This document shows positions 1-6,130 of a stretch of DNA of 7,887 nt, in pieces (position 1 is the stretch's first letter; the number at the start of each line of letters is the position of its first letter). The position numbers and the translations under genes are program-made. Below the pieces are notes generated by a model, which had not been told where the DNA came from, searched no databases, and worked only from the letters and a program-made list of their open reading frames with translations. This DNA comes from Methanosarcinales archaeon (lineage in GTDB: Archaea > Halobacteriota > Methanosarcinia > Methanosarcinales > Methanocomedenaceae). Where the stretch lies: assembly GCA_013330355.1 (NCBI GenBank), contig DUIM01000162.1:1-7887 (forward strand). Reading direction: 5' to 3'.

Positions 1-186
1 TCATACCTATCTTTGCGGTTAATGCAAGGTTCACTCACACCGAATGATCTCTTTGAGATGCTAGAAAATATGGGTCAGCCGATGAGAAAGGCAGACCTTA
101 AGCGACTGGGTATTCACTACGATTTTGAAAAAAAACGTACTCCATCTCCCTACCTTCAGTTGAGAATCCAATTTATTATTAATTAA
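1..186 (+). CDS. C-terminal fragment of an unidentified protein, possibly a transposase
   Basis: The only open + strand frame at the window edge runs 61 codons to a TAA at 184-186; its start lies outside the window. The peptide is rich in charged and aromatic residues, with segments such as LTPNDLFEMLENMGQP and KADLKRLGIHYDFEKK, and looks like a folded C-terminal domain rather than random sequence. The general feel is that of the tail of an IS transposase, but I cannot name a family, and no terminal inverted repeat is visible downstream to confirm it. A 61-codon frame could also be partly chance. It ends just upstream of the nadA promoter and is probably unrelated to NAD synthesis. Confidence 0.35.
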   Translation, partial: SYLSLRLMQGSLTPNDLFEMLENMGQPMRKADLKRLGIHYDFEKKRTPSPYLQLRIQFIIN

Positions 187-189
187 CCA

Positions 190-201
190 TTTATATATTT
201 A
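190..201 (+). promoter_or_regulatory. Candidate TATA box of the nadA unit
   Basis: The A/T-only stretch TTTATATATTTA fits an archaeal TATA box. Transcription would begin about 25 bp downstream, near 220-230, leaving a leader of roughly 70 nt before the ATG at 298. The leader contains a 5-bp inverted repeat, ATCCC (243-247) and GGGAT (260-264). This would mask the ribosome-binding sequence of an alternative upstream start at 268, though such a short repeat may be chance. Confidence 0.45.
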
Positions 202-297
202 TCTATTTTTTGTCCCAAGGCCCCTCCATTGGAAAGTATTTTATCCCATCTCAATAAAAGGGATTGAATGGTAATATTGAATTCACAGGTAATTTCA

Positions 298-1224
298 ATG
301 AGTCAACAAAAAAAAGATGAGCTAATAACAAAGATCCTTGAACTAAAAGAATCGTGCAATGCTGTCATCCTGGCCCACAATTACCAGAGAGGGGGTATCC
401 AGGATATTGCAGATTTTGTTGGTGACAGCCTGGGATTAAGTCAGCAGGCTGCAAAGCATGATGCTGATGTCATAGTATTTTGCGGCGTGGACTTCATGGC
501 CGAAAGTGCTGCCATCCTTAGTCCGTATAAGACCGTACTGATGCCTGAATTATCATCCCAGTGTCCAATGGCGGCCATGATCACACCCGAAGAGCTGGTA
601 AATATTAAAAACGAATATCCCGGGGCTGCAGTAGTGACCTATGTAAATACCAGTGCAGCAGTGAAGGCAGAATCAGATATCTGCTGTACATCCTCCAATG
701 CCGTGCAGGTAGTGAACAGCCTGGATGAAGATGTAGTGATATTCACACCTGATAAAAATCTTGCCCTTTATGCGGCACGCTACACAGACAAGATGATCAT
801 ACCCTGGGACGGTTACTGCCCCACACACCACCAGATACTTTCAGGAGATGTACTGCTATTGAAAGACGAACATCCGGATGCCGGGATCATAGTGCATCCT
901 GAATGTAAACCCGATGTGATCGACATTGCAGACGCGGTATTAAGCACAGGTGGGATGGTGGATTATGTGAAAAAGTCCGGATGTAAGGAATTTATCATAG
1001 GTACCGAGGTTGGGATGCTGCACAGGCTGAGAAAGGATAATCCTGATAAGATTTTCTATCCGGTATCAGAATATGCCGTATGCCCGAATATGAAGATGAT
1101 CAGCCTGGAAAGTATCATTACTGCAATGGAAGAGAACAAACACGTTGTTACTGTGCCCGAGTATGTACGGGTGAAGGCCAAAAAAGCGCTTGACCGCATG
1201 CTTGAGGCCGGACGTGGCGACTGA
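298..1224 (+). CDS. nadA: Quinolinate synthase (NadA)
   Basis: NadA condenses iminoaspartate with dihydroxyacetone phosphate to give quinolinate, the de novo precursor of NAD, using a [4Fe-4S] cluster in the cytoplasm. Numbered from the 298 start (308 aa), the sequence shows the N-terminal AHNYQ motif (residues 26-30), [10 protein letters not shown] near 61-70, [19 protein letters not shown] near 117-135, HPEC at 200-203 and [10 protein letters not shown] near 235-244. Cys89, Cys174 (in GYCPTH) and Cys262 (in CPNMK) have the spacing of the three cluster ligands in the family. Length is typical and the gene is intact. An in-frame ATG at 268 would add ten residues. I prefer 298 because the resulting N-terminus matches family members and AGGT lies eight bases upstream, but 268 (GGGA four bases upstream) is possible. 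The stop overlaps the next start by one base (TGATG), so the two genes are probably co-transcribed. Confidence 0.95.
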   Translation: MSQQKKDELITKILELKESCNAVILAHNYQRGGIQDIADFVGDSLGLSQQAAKHDADVIVFCGVDFMAESAAILSPYKTVLMPELSSQCPMAAMITPEELVNIKNEYPGAAVVTYVNTSAAVKAESDICCTSSNAVQVVNSLDEDVVIFTPDKNLALYAARYTDKMIIPWDGYCPTHHQILSGDVLLLKDEHPDAGIIVHPECKPDVIDIADAVLSTGGMVDYVKKSGCKEFIIGTEVGMLHRLRKDNPDKIFYPVSEYAVCPNMKMISLESIITAMEENKHVVTVPEYVRVKAKKALDRMLEAGRGD

Positions 1225-2099
1225 TGCCATTAAATTCCTTTCGTAACTTTTTTGAGCTGATCAGGTGGGCCAATTGTGCCATGGCAGGTATGGCGGCCCT
1301 TGTCGGCACACTGATAGCATTCCTGGCATTGCCTGATTCCATGCAGGTACAACTTGAATATAAGCCTGTACTTGTTTTTTCTGTTGTGTTCCTGATCACA
1401 GGAGCAGGCAATGCAGTAAATGATTATTTTGACCACGGGATCGACAGGATAAACCGCCCAAAGCGCCCTATCCCATCAGGCAGGGTGAACAGGAAGACAG
1501 CATTGTATTTTTCAGTGCTCCTTTTCGGGACCGGTGTCGTACTGTCATACTGGCTGGGACCTGTATGCCTGTTACTGGCCGGATTCAATTCTTTACTGCT
1601 GTTCCTGTATGCCAGTACCCTAAAGCGCATGGCACTGGCAGGTAATGTTGTCGTGGGATATCTCACAGGTTCTACCTTCCTGTTCGGGGGTGCACTGGAA
1701 ATATTTAACGGCACAGGCATCCAGTCGACAATGATACTGTTCCTGCTAGCGGCCCTGGCTACTATGGCCAGGGAGATCGTGAAAGATATACAGGATATTG
1801 AAGGGGACAGCAGGGCAGGAGCCAGGACACTTCCTATTGTTATAGGTAAGATGAAAGCTTCACGTCTGGCAGCTGTACTGGGAATAACAGGAATTGTACT
1901 TAGCCCGTTGCCCTTGATCTATAATGTGAACAATGCATTCGGTACATCTTACATGGCTGTGATCTTTGTGGCAGATATACTTTTTTTGGTTTCAATTAAT
2001 GAGATTCTATTGAGGGATAATGCAAAAAAAGCTTCAAAATTGCTAAAGATGGCCATGTTCGTGGCTTTAATTGCTTTTATTGTCGGTACAGTGATATGA
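1224..2099 (+). CDS. UbiA-family prenyltransferase, probable digeranylgeranylglyceryl phosphate synthase
   Basis: An integral membrane prenyltransferase of 291 aa. In archaea this type usually adds the second geranylgeranyl chain to geranylgeranylglyceryl phosphate, forming the ether-lipid precursor. Both aspartate-rich motifs of the UbiA family are present. The first is N66-D67-Y-F-D70-H-G-I-D74 followed by RPKRPIPSGR; the second is R183-E-I-V-K187-D188-I-Q-D191-I-E-G-D195 followed by GARTLP. They bind Mg2+ and the isoprenoid diphosphate. The rest is about eight or nine hydrophobic segments, including roughly 18-36, 49-65, 94-131, 140-158, 212-232, 240-260 and 270-290. The start overlaps the nadA stop by one base, implying translational coupling, although the two pathways share no obvious substrate. 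The lipid role is inferred from archaeal context and motif details; another UbiA activity (quinone or haem prenylation) cannot be excluded from sequence alone. Confidence 0.85.
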   Translation: MPLNSFRNFFELIRWANCAMAGMAALVGTLIAFLALPDSMQVQLEYKPVLVFSVVFLITGAGNAVNDYFDHGIDRINRPKRPIPSGRVNRKTALYFSVLLFGTGVVLSYWLGPVCLLLAGFNSLLLFLYASTLKRMALAGNVVVGYLTGSTFLFGGALEIFNGTGIQSTMILFLLAALATMAREIVKDIQDIEGDSRAGARTLPIVIGKMKASRLAAVLGITGIVLSPLPLIYNVNNAFGTSYMAVIFVADILFLVSINEILLRDNAKKASKLLKMAMFVALIAFIVGTVI

Positions 2100-2115
2100 A
2101 GCTAAATTTAAGGTA

Positions 2116-2144
2116 TTTTGATTGGTTTGTCTGTAAAATCAAAA
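2116..2144. repeat. 8-bp inverted repeat between the prenyltransferase and histone genes
   Basis: TTTTGATT (2116-2123) and AATCAAAA (2137-2144) are perfect complements around a 13-nt loop. The repeat starts 16 bp after the prenyltransferase stop and ends five bp before the histone TATA box. It could be a weak terminator hairpin of the nadA unit or an operator next to the histone promoter; the sequence does not decide between them. There is no following T-tract of classic form, although TTTTTAAA occurs at 2150. Confidence 0.4.
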
Positions 2145-2149
2145 CATAA

Positions 2150-2159
2150 TTTTTAAATA
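2150..2159 (+). promoter_or_regulatory. Histone gene TATA box
   Basis: TTTTTAAATA is a good archaeal TATA element, preceded by the A-rich AAAACATAA, which could contribute a BRE. It predicts transcription starting near 2180-2185 and a leader of about 45 nt that includes the AAGGAG ribosome-binding site at 2212-2217. Confidence 0.55.
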
Positions 2160-2227
2160 GGCGTATCTATATGGTAGAATCATATTTTACCCATGGTTTA
2201 ATATTATATTTAAGGAGAAACTACAAT

Positions 2228-2449
2228 ATGAAAGACAAACTCTTACCAACAGCAGCAGTTGAACGTGTAATCAGGGCAGCAGGTGCAAACAGGGTCAGTG
2301 CCACAGCTAGTGAAGAACTGGGAAAACACCTGGAAGAATATGGCATTGAAATAGCAACCAGGGCCAACAGGCTGGCAATCCATGCCAAGAGAACCACAGT
2401 CAAGGCAGAGGATATTGTTGAAGCTTTGGAGCAATTGGAGGAACTTTAG
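2228..2449 (+). CDS. Archaeal histone (HMf type)
   Basis: A 73-aa protein forming a single histone fold, expected to dimerise and wrap chromosomal DNA. The three helices fall roughly at residues 7-18, 26-53 and 59-71, separated by DNA-contacting loops. ANRVS (20-24) and KRTTVKAEDI (54-63) match the first and second loop signatures of HMfA/HMfB, including Arg13 and Arg22 at DNA-binding positions and the conserved Thr57. Length is typical and there is no tail. The frame is open from 2171, but the start at 2228 is chosen because AAGGAG lies ten bases upstream and the protein then begins MKDKLLPTAAVERVI, as family members do. The upstream extension has no histone character. The gene has its own promoter and terminator, so it is a monocistronic unit. 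Confidence 0.95.
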   Translation: MKDKLLPTAAVERVIRAAGANRVSATASEELGKHLEEYGIEIATRANRLAIHAKRTTVKAEDIVEALEQLEEL

Positions 2450-2480
2450 AAAAGATCAAATTAATTTGTTGATCTTTTTT
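2450..2480 (+). terminator. Terminator hairpin after the histone gene
   Basis: Immediately after the TAG, AAAAGATCAA (2450-2459) pairs perfectly with TTGATCTTTT (2469-2478) around a nine-nt loop, and the right arm runs into six T residues (2475-2480). This resembles an intrinsic terminator. In archaea the T-tract alone often suffices. Confidence 0.75.
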
Positions 2481-2666
2481 GAAATATCTTCCATTCGGGT
2501 TGTCGCAAAGTAGATATCAGTGCCAGGTTTCATCGTGGCAGGGGACTGTGCACTTTTCCCAATTGTTATATATCCCTCCACTAAAATATTTTATACAATT
2601 ATTAATAATAAGATTCTTCAATATGTTATGAATATTTCGATGTATTCTCTGAAATAATATATTATT
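2481..2666. other. Intergenic region upstream of thiL
   Basis: No coding frame is convincing here. A small stem, TGCCA (2521-2525) with TGGCA (2536-2540), sits in the middle. The right part (2560-2666) is very AT-rich, with TATA-like strings near 2566-2573 and 2583-2595. I see no ribosome-binding site before the thiL ATG, so thiL may be leaderless, perhaps using the AATATTT near 2631. I looked for a TPP riboswitch and found no recognisable core. Confidence 0.4.
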
Positions 2667-3686
2667 ATGACTGGAATAAATAAATTCAGTGAACGGAAAA
2701 TTATTTCAATCATCACCGAATTGCTTGAATCCGAATCAAAAAAAGGGTCGATCTGCCGTCTGGTAGTAGGACCGGGAAATGATGACTGTGCAGTCATTGA
2801 TATGGGTGTATCCGGACTACTGGTAGCTACAACTGATATGCTCCACAGGAAGGCTGATTTTCCTTCAGGCATGACGCCATACCAGATGGGATGGATGAGC
2901 ATCGCAGTAAACCTGAGTGACATTGCGGCCATGGGGGCCAGGCCGGTAGGAATTATGACAGCACTGGGACTGCCATTGGATATGGAAGTAGATTTTGTTA
3001 AGGAACTGGTGAGTGGGATGAGTGCCTGTGCCCGCAGATATGGTACAAAAATTATTGGCGGGGACGTTGACCGGCACGATGAACTTACTATAGTGGGGTC
3101 TGCGCTTGGGGTGGTGGATGCAGGACAACTGATTACGAGAAAGGGGGCCAAGCCCGGTGATCTGGTCTGTGTGACTGGTGAGACGGGCACTGCCGGGGCC
3201 GCACTTGAGGCATTGCAGGAGGGAAGGTATGTTGGCCCGGAAGTACTGGAAAAATTCTACATGCCCGTGCCCAGGATAGCAGAAGGTATGGCATTGGCAG
3301 GTTCGCTCTGCCTGACCTCTATGATGGATATCAGCGACGGGCTGGCATTATCCCTGCACGACCTTGCCGCTGCCAGCGGTGTGGGATTCCATATCAGGGC
3401 AAGTGATATACCCGTACACAGGTCTGTGCGTGATATGGCTCCTGTTCGGGATAAGGGCATTGAGGATAACGTAGTTGAGGATAAGATTTTTGGATGGAGT
3501 CTATACACTGGCGGCGATTTTGAGCTATTGTTCACCCTCAATACTGAGTGCCTTGAAAAGGCAGGGAAAGTTGCTCAATTCACAGTGATAGGTGAGGTTA
3601 CCACCAGAGGGATAACTATTGAGCATGACGGGCACATTGAAGATGTGGAGCCCAGGGGATTCCAGCAGTTCGGGGATAAGGTTTAA
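2667..3686 (+). CDS. thiL: Thiamine-monophosphate kinase (ThiL)
   Basis: ThiL phosphorylates thiamine monophosphate with ATP to give thiamine pyrophosphate, the last step of cofactor synthesis, in the cytoplasm. The 339-aa protein has the PurM/ThiL two-domain plan. The metal-binding G-N-D39-D40 and TTD57M motifs are followed by VNLSDIAAMGARP (81-93), G131-G-D133, the linker PGDLVCVTGETGTAGAAL (163-180), the second-domain motif MDISDGLALSLHDLA (220-234) and GGDFELLFT (282-290). The last replaces the commoner GEDYELLF form but keeps the key Asp and Glu. Length is normal for an archaeal ThiL. No Shine-Dalgarno sequence precedes the ATG, suggesting leaderless translation. The next gene starts 31 bp after the stop and is likely co-transcribed. 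Confidence 0.92.
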   Translation: MTGINKFSERKIISIITELLESESKKGSICRLVVGPGNDDCAVIDMGVSGLLVATTDMLHRKADFPSGMTPYQMGWMSIAVNLSDIAAMGARPVGIMTALGLPLDMEVDFVKELVSGMSACARRYGTKIIGGDVDRHDELTIVGSALGVVDAGQLITRKGAKPGDLVCVTGETGTAGAALEALQEGRYVGPEVLEKFYMPVPRIAEGMALAGSLCLTSMMDISDGLALSLHDLAAASGVGFHIRASDIPVHRSVRDMAPVRDKGIEDNVVEDKIFGWSLYTGGDFELLFTLNTECLEKAGKVAQFTVIGEVTTRGITIEHDGHIEDVEPRGFQQFGDKV

Positions 3687-3717
3687 TTACCTGCAACCAA
3701 AGGTTGATACCATGATA

Positions 3718-4770
3718 ATGTGCCCCGCCTGCGGCGGTCCTGACTGTATAAGGCCGGCTGAAGATGTGCTCGATTCGATTTACCAGATGTATATGGCCTG
3801 CCCTGGATGTCCGCCTGAACCCGGATGGGATAAGCAGGTCCCACTGGCGGCTTTGCTGCACGGGGAAACTGTTGATGAAAATACGTTGTTGTGCAGCTCA
3901 TGCAGGCGCCGTCCCCTGGATGTGGTGATGGCTCATGTGCTGGCTGTTATGCTTGAACACGGGGACAGGGAAGAGGATGCAGGACTGGCACTGGCCGGGA
4001 CACCTCTGATCTCCTGTGGTTTTCCCATTATGTATCCGCCCAGACTGGGAAAGGGAACCCTGGTACTTATAGCAGATAATGTGCGCCCGGATACTGCAGA
4101 AGATATTGTGGACGGGGTGCCTGAGGTCAAGGGGGTTGTGCTCAGGGTGGGTGACCAGGCCAAAAGTGTGGGGATACTTGATCCTGATTCCCGGCCACAT
4201 GAATATACATTGCTGGCAGGCTGTGATATGAGGTGTGATGTGGCACTGAGCGCACTGGGGGAACTGGTTATCTATAAGAACCAGAGCAGGATACATATCG
4301 AGTTCCCGCGGGAAAGCGGACACAAGATGAATGTGCTCGGGAAGCTGGACCTGGAGGGGCGCCTGGCTGGCAGGGTGGTAGTGGACGGCATGTGCGGTCC
4401 CGGTACTCTGGGTCTTATGTCGGTGCTGATGGGTGCTAATAAGGTGATACTGAACGATGCCTGGCGCCCGGCTATTGAGAATGTACTGCTGAACCTTGAA
4501 GTTAATAAAGGGCTGCTGGATGTGGAAGTTGAACGTTTGATCCCTATTGGCGATATGCCACTTATCGGGGATGAACCGGTACTAGTGGCAAAGGCGATCC
4601 GGGGCAGTAACACCACGGCAGAGGTTTATTTCGGTGATATCAGGCGACTTGCTGATGTGGTGGAGGATTGTGATGTTTGCCTGATAGATACGTTCCCTAC
4701 CGCAGACCCCTCGGAGTATGTTAAAATATGGAATGATAAAGTATCTTGTGGAAAGGTTATAGTTATATAG
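3718..4770 (+). CDS. Cysteine-rich protein with Trm5/Met10-like SAM methyltransferase domain
   Basis: A 350-aa protein that I place by motifs, not by name. The N-terminus has three CxxC pairs (C2/C5, C28/C31, C59/C62) plus C10, consistent with one or two zinc sites. A middle region (about 115-205) resembles the domain that precedes the catalytic domain in archaeal Trm5-like tRNA methyltransferases. From 220 a class I Rossmann motif appears: VVVDGMCGPGTLGL (220-233), an acidic residue after strand 2 (N246-D247), then LLNLEVNKG, and CLIDTFP further on. If active it would be an S-adenosylmethionine-dependent RNA or protein methyltransferase; the substrate is unknown. The frame is open upstream to 3619 inside thiL, but the cysteine-rich start fits better, with AGGTTGAT (3701-3708) nine bases upstream of 3718. 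An ATG at 3712 is the alternative. GC content and codon use look like thiL, so it is native. Confidence 0.75.
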   Translation: MCPACGGPDCIRPAEDVLDSIYQMYMACPGCPPEPGWDKQVPLAALLHGETVDENTLLCSSCRRRPLDVVMAHVLAVMLEHGDREEDAGLALAGTPLISCGFPIMYPPRLGKGTLVLIADNVRPDTAEDIVDGVPEVKGVVLRVGDQAKSVGILDPDSRPHEYTLLAGCDMRCDVALSALGELVIYKNQSRIHIEFPRESGHKMNVLGKLDLEGRLAGRVVVDGMCGPGTLGLMSVLMGANKVILNDAWRPAIENVLLNLEVNKGLLDVEVERLIPIGDMPLIGDEPVLVAKAIRGSNTTAEVYFGDIRRLADVVEDCDVCLIDTFPTADPSEYVKIWNDKVSCGKVIVI

Positions 4771-4776
4771 GATTAT

Positions 4777-4889
4777 TGGTGATGTCCTTGATCAATTGAC
4801 AATTTTTAATGGTGTTCTACCTGTACGCTGGAATGGTTGCACTCCAAATTGTCAATTGTTGGTACAAAAAATGTTTGCAAAGGACACCA
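4777..4889. repeat. Nested inverted repeat in the convergent gap
   Basis: The inner arms CAATTGACAATTT (4793-4805) and AAATTGTCAATTG (4846-4858) are perfect over 13 bp with a 40-nt loop. Outer arms TGGTGATGTCCTTG (4777-4790) and CAAAGGACACCA (4878-4889) also pair, apart from a two-base bulge and one extra base. The right side carries an additional spacer of about 19 nt between the inner and outer arms. The structure begins six bp after the methyltransferase-like gene and lies between genes that converge. It could be a bidirectional terminator, a stable non-coding RNA structure or an eroded foldback element. I found no flanking target duplication. Confidence 0.6.
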
Positions 4890-4891
4890 GC

Positions 4892-4917
4892 TATGGTTCA
4901 TAAACTTACGGACCATA
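4892..4917. terminator. Small hairpin in the convergent gap
   Basis: TATGGTTC (4892-4899) pairs with GGACCATA (4910-4917) with one G-T wobble and a ten-nt loop, followed by TTT on the + strand. It may act as a secondary terminator for + strand transcription. Nothing else between 4918 and 5032 stands out apart from two copies of GGGACAAATC (4969-4978 and 5024-5033). Confidence 0.35.
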
Positions 4918-5032
4918 TTTGGACATTGAAATAATAATTTACGTTCTGAGTGACGGTTCAGTAACTCGGGGACAAATCAAAGGGGGTAACAGGTTGAGAA
5001 CGTGCCTGGATGCGGATCTTTTTGGGACAAAT

Positions 5033-5683
5033 CTATTTTTCAGCAAGTTTTTGCAGTATCTGGGTGAGCTGTTCGTTGTGTTCTTCCATGCGTTTGTTGT
5101 GTTCATCCATACGTTTGTTTCTTTCTTCCATACGTTCATTGTGTTCTTCCATGCGTTTGTTGTGTTCATCCATACGTTTCTTTCTTTCTTCCATACGTTT
5201 GTTGTGTTCATCCATGCGTTTGTTGTGTTCCCGCTGGTCAGTTCTGAAATCATCAAACTTCGAATTTAGTGTATCAATCCCTGTTTTGATCTCTGGTAAT
5301 GCGCTCACACTTTCTTCGATCTGTGGAAGTGTTTTCAGTAGCCCAATGCCTGTATCAAGTTTTCTACCAATATCAGCCAGTTCATCTGTTCCAAGTTTTA
5401 AAAATTGATCGGGAACGTTTAGATCAATGTCCTCCGGGATTGGTATTTCAGTTTTTATAAACTGTTCGATGCTGGTGCCCTGCGGCGGTCGTGTCTGTAC
5501 TGCATCAAAAAACGTGTTTAATAATTCGACCTGACCTGCACACAGCATTTTCACGCTGCCGTTTTGATCATTGAATACATATCCTGTCACATGATATGAA
5601 TTTGCCGTACTTTCAACGAATTTACGAAATCCAATATCCTGCACATTACCTATTACAGATATATTGAAATATTTATCATGCAT
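5033..5683 (-). CDS. Acylphosphatase-domain protein with C-terminal heptad-repeat coiled coil (paralogue A)
   Basis: A 216-aa protein. Residues 1-90 match the acylphosphatase fold: GNVQDIGFR (12-20) corresponds to the family GxVQGVGFR loop, and GYVFNDQNGSV (34-44) to the second signature. Arg20 and Asn38 sit 18 residues apart, as do the catalytic Arg and Asn of acylphosphatases, so hydrolysis of acyl phosphates is possible, but the usual second Gly of the loop is Asp16. Residues 95-150 form a helical linker. Residues 153-201 are seven consecutive 7-residue units of the form HNKRMDE/HNKRMEE, then a partial eighth. Placing Asn at a and Met at d gives a highly charged, polar-core coiled coil, likely driving oligomerisation. 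The C-terminus is LTQILQKLAEK. No ribosome-binding site is seen; a TATA box about 20 bp upstream suggests a leaderless mRNA. No partner gene is adjacent, so the biological role is unknown. Confidence 0.8.
   Translation of the reverse strand: MHDKYFNISVIGNVQDIGFRKFVESTANSYHVTGYVFNDQNGSVKMLCAGQVELLNTFFDAVQTRPPQGTSIEQFIKTEIPIPEDIDLNVPDQFLKLGTDELADIGRKLDTGIGLLKTLPQIEESVSALPEIKTGIDTLNSKFDDFRTDQREHNKRMDEHNKRMEERKKRMDEHNKRMEEHNERMEERNKRMDEHNKRMEEHNEQLTQILQKLAEK
5066..5227 (-). repeat. 21-bp in-frame tandem repeats encoding the coiled coil
   Basis: Seven full 21-bp units (5081-5227) and a partial eighth lie end to end within paralogue A, each encoding one heptad. Units alternate between Asp-Glu and Glu-Glu endings and between His and Arg beginnings, suggesting an older two- or three-unit block that was itself duplicated. 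Because the unit is a multiple of three, gain or loss of copies would keep the frame and change coiled-coil length. The long + strand frames opposite this region are by-products of the repeat. Confidence 0.85.
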
Positions 5684-5702
5684 GCATCGTACTTAAGGTG
5701 CA

Positions 5703-5710
5703 TTATATAA
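5703..5710 (-). promoter_or_regulatory. TATA box of paralogue A
   Basis: TTATATAA lies 19 bp upstream of the start codon inside GCATTATATAAGAAAC (5700-5715, + strand), a 16-bp block that is identical upstream of paralogue B. Position and lack of a ribosome-binding site suggest transcription starting at or next to the ATG. Confidence 0.6.
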
Positions 5711-5771
5711 GAAACCATGGGAGGAATTCTGGAGATTTTTCATTATTTCCTGGTCGCCACTTAAATATTTC

Positions 5772-5914
5772 GAGACCGTTATAATTCGTGTTGGTAAATC
5801 TAATTAAACTACAGATATACACAGATGAACGCAGATTTTCAGGCAGCGTATCCGCGTTTATCGGTATTCATTTGCGGTTAGTTTGATTATACCAACATGT
5901 AATGTTACGGTCTC
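5772..5914. mobile_element. 143-bp MITE, copy 1, with 8-bp target duplication
   Basis: The element begins GAGACCGTTA and ends TAACATTACGGTCTC when read with its complement: the terminal inverted repeats share GAGACCGT and, after a variable part, TGTTGGTA. AATATTTC occurs immediately on both sides (5764-5771 and 5915-5922), a perfect 8-bp target-site duplication. The interior is also nearly self-complementary (CAGATGAACGCAGAT on the left against CCGATAAACGCGGAT from the right), so the whole element can fold into one long hairpin. It has no coding capacity. A second copy at 6567-6709 has the same length and 130 of 143 identical bases. It must be mobilised by a transposase elsewhere. It sits 88 bp upstream of the start of paralogue A. 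Confidence 0.85.
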
Positions 5915-5960
5915 AATATTTCTCAAACTATATATGCAAGTATGATCTTTCCAGAATAAA

Positions 5961-6017
5961 TTAAAAAATCACCCTATGGGAGTTTACCTATAGTATAGGA
6001 TACAGATTCCCATTTTT
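5961..6017 (-). terminator. Hairpin with flanking A/T tracts, likely terminator of paralogue B before element insertion
   Basis: ATGGGA (5976-5981) pairs with TCCCAT (6008-6013), enclosing a palindrome CCTATA-G-TATAGG (5987-5999). On the minus strand the hairpin is followed by a run of six T (complement of AAAAAA near 5963-5968); on the + strand it is followed by TTTTT (6013-6017). It lies downstream of paralogue B, from which it is now separated by the 103-bp insertion. Confidence 0.5.
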
Positions 6018-6026
6018 CTCTATACA

Positions 6027-6129
6027 GGCTGTCTAGTAATTTAAAATCTGAAGAAAAGGAAGATGAATTATGGCCTTAAATCGAAAAGTAAGCAAGAGAA
6101 TTCATACTAATAGTAATTGTTGGACAGCC
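6027..6129. mobile_element. 103-bp MITE of a second family, with 8-bp target duplication
   Basis: Terminal inverted repeats are GGCTGTCTAGTAATT (left) and GGCTGTCCAACAATT (complement of the right end), 12 of 15 bases matching. TCTATACA flanks the element exactly on both sides (6019-6026 and 6130-6137), a perfect 8-bp target duplication. The interior is AT-rich and has no transposase. It does hold AAGGA (6056-6060) nine bases before an ATG at 6070, which could be the remnant start of a deleted transposase gene. An 8-bp duplication fits several IS families, for example IS1595 or IS6; I cannot assign one. The element shares no sequence with the 143-bp elements beside it. Confidence 0.82.
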
Positions 6130-6130
6130 T

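Noticed and set aside
2171..2227. N-terminal extension of the histone
   Set aside because: Archaeal histones of this type begin directly before helix 1, and AAGGAG is correctly placed for the ATG at 2228.
2481..2666. TPP riboswitch before thiL
   Set aside because: No recognisable conserved core was found; only a weak five-bp stem is present.
3619..3717. Longer start for the methyltransferase-like protein, overlapping thiL
   Set aside because: The extra 33 residues look like out-of-frame thiL sequence, and a ribosome-binding site fits the ATG at 3718 or 3712.
3898..4616. Several minus-strand frames opposite the methyltransferase-like gene
   Set aside because: They are shadows of a well-supported + strand gene with clear motifs and have no family features of their own.
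4969..5033. Two copies of GGGACAAATC 55 bp apart as a target duplication
   Set aside because: The sequence between them has no inverted ends and no element-like structure; a 10-bp match could be chance.
5066..5227. Possible CRISPR-like repeat array
   Set aside because: The units are directly adjacent with no spacers, and they encode heptads in frame with a gene.
4919..5408. Two overlapping + strand open frames rich in Phe/Val/His and Ser/Leu/Arg
   Set aside because: They run antisense to the 21-bp repeats of paralogue A; repeats that are a multiple of three keep all frames open. They have no plausible start signals.
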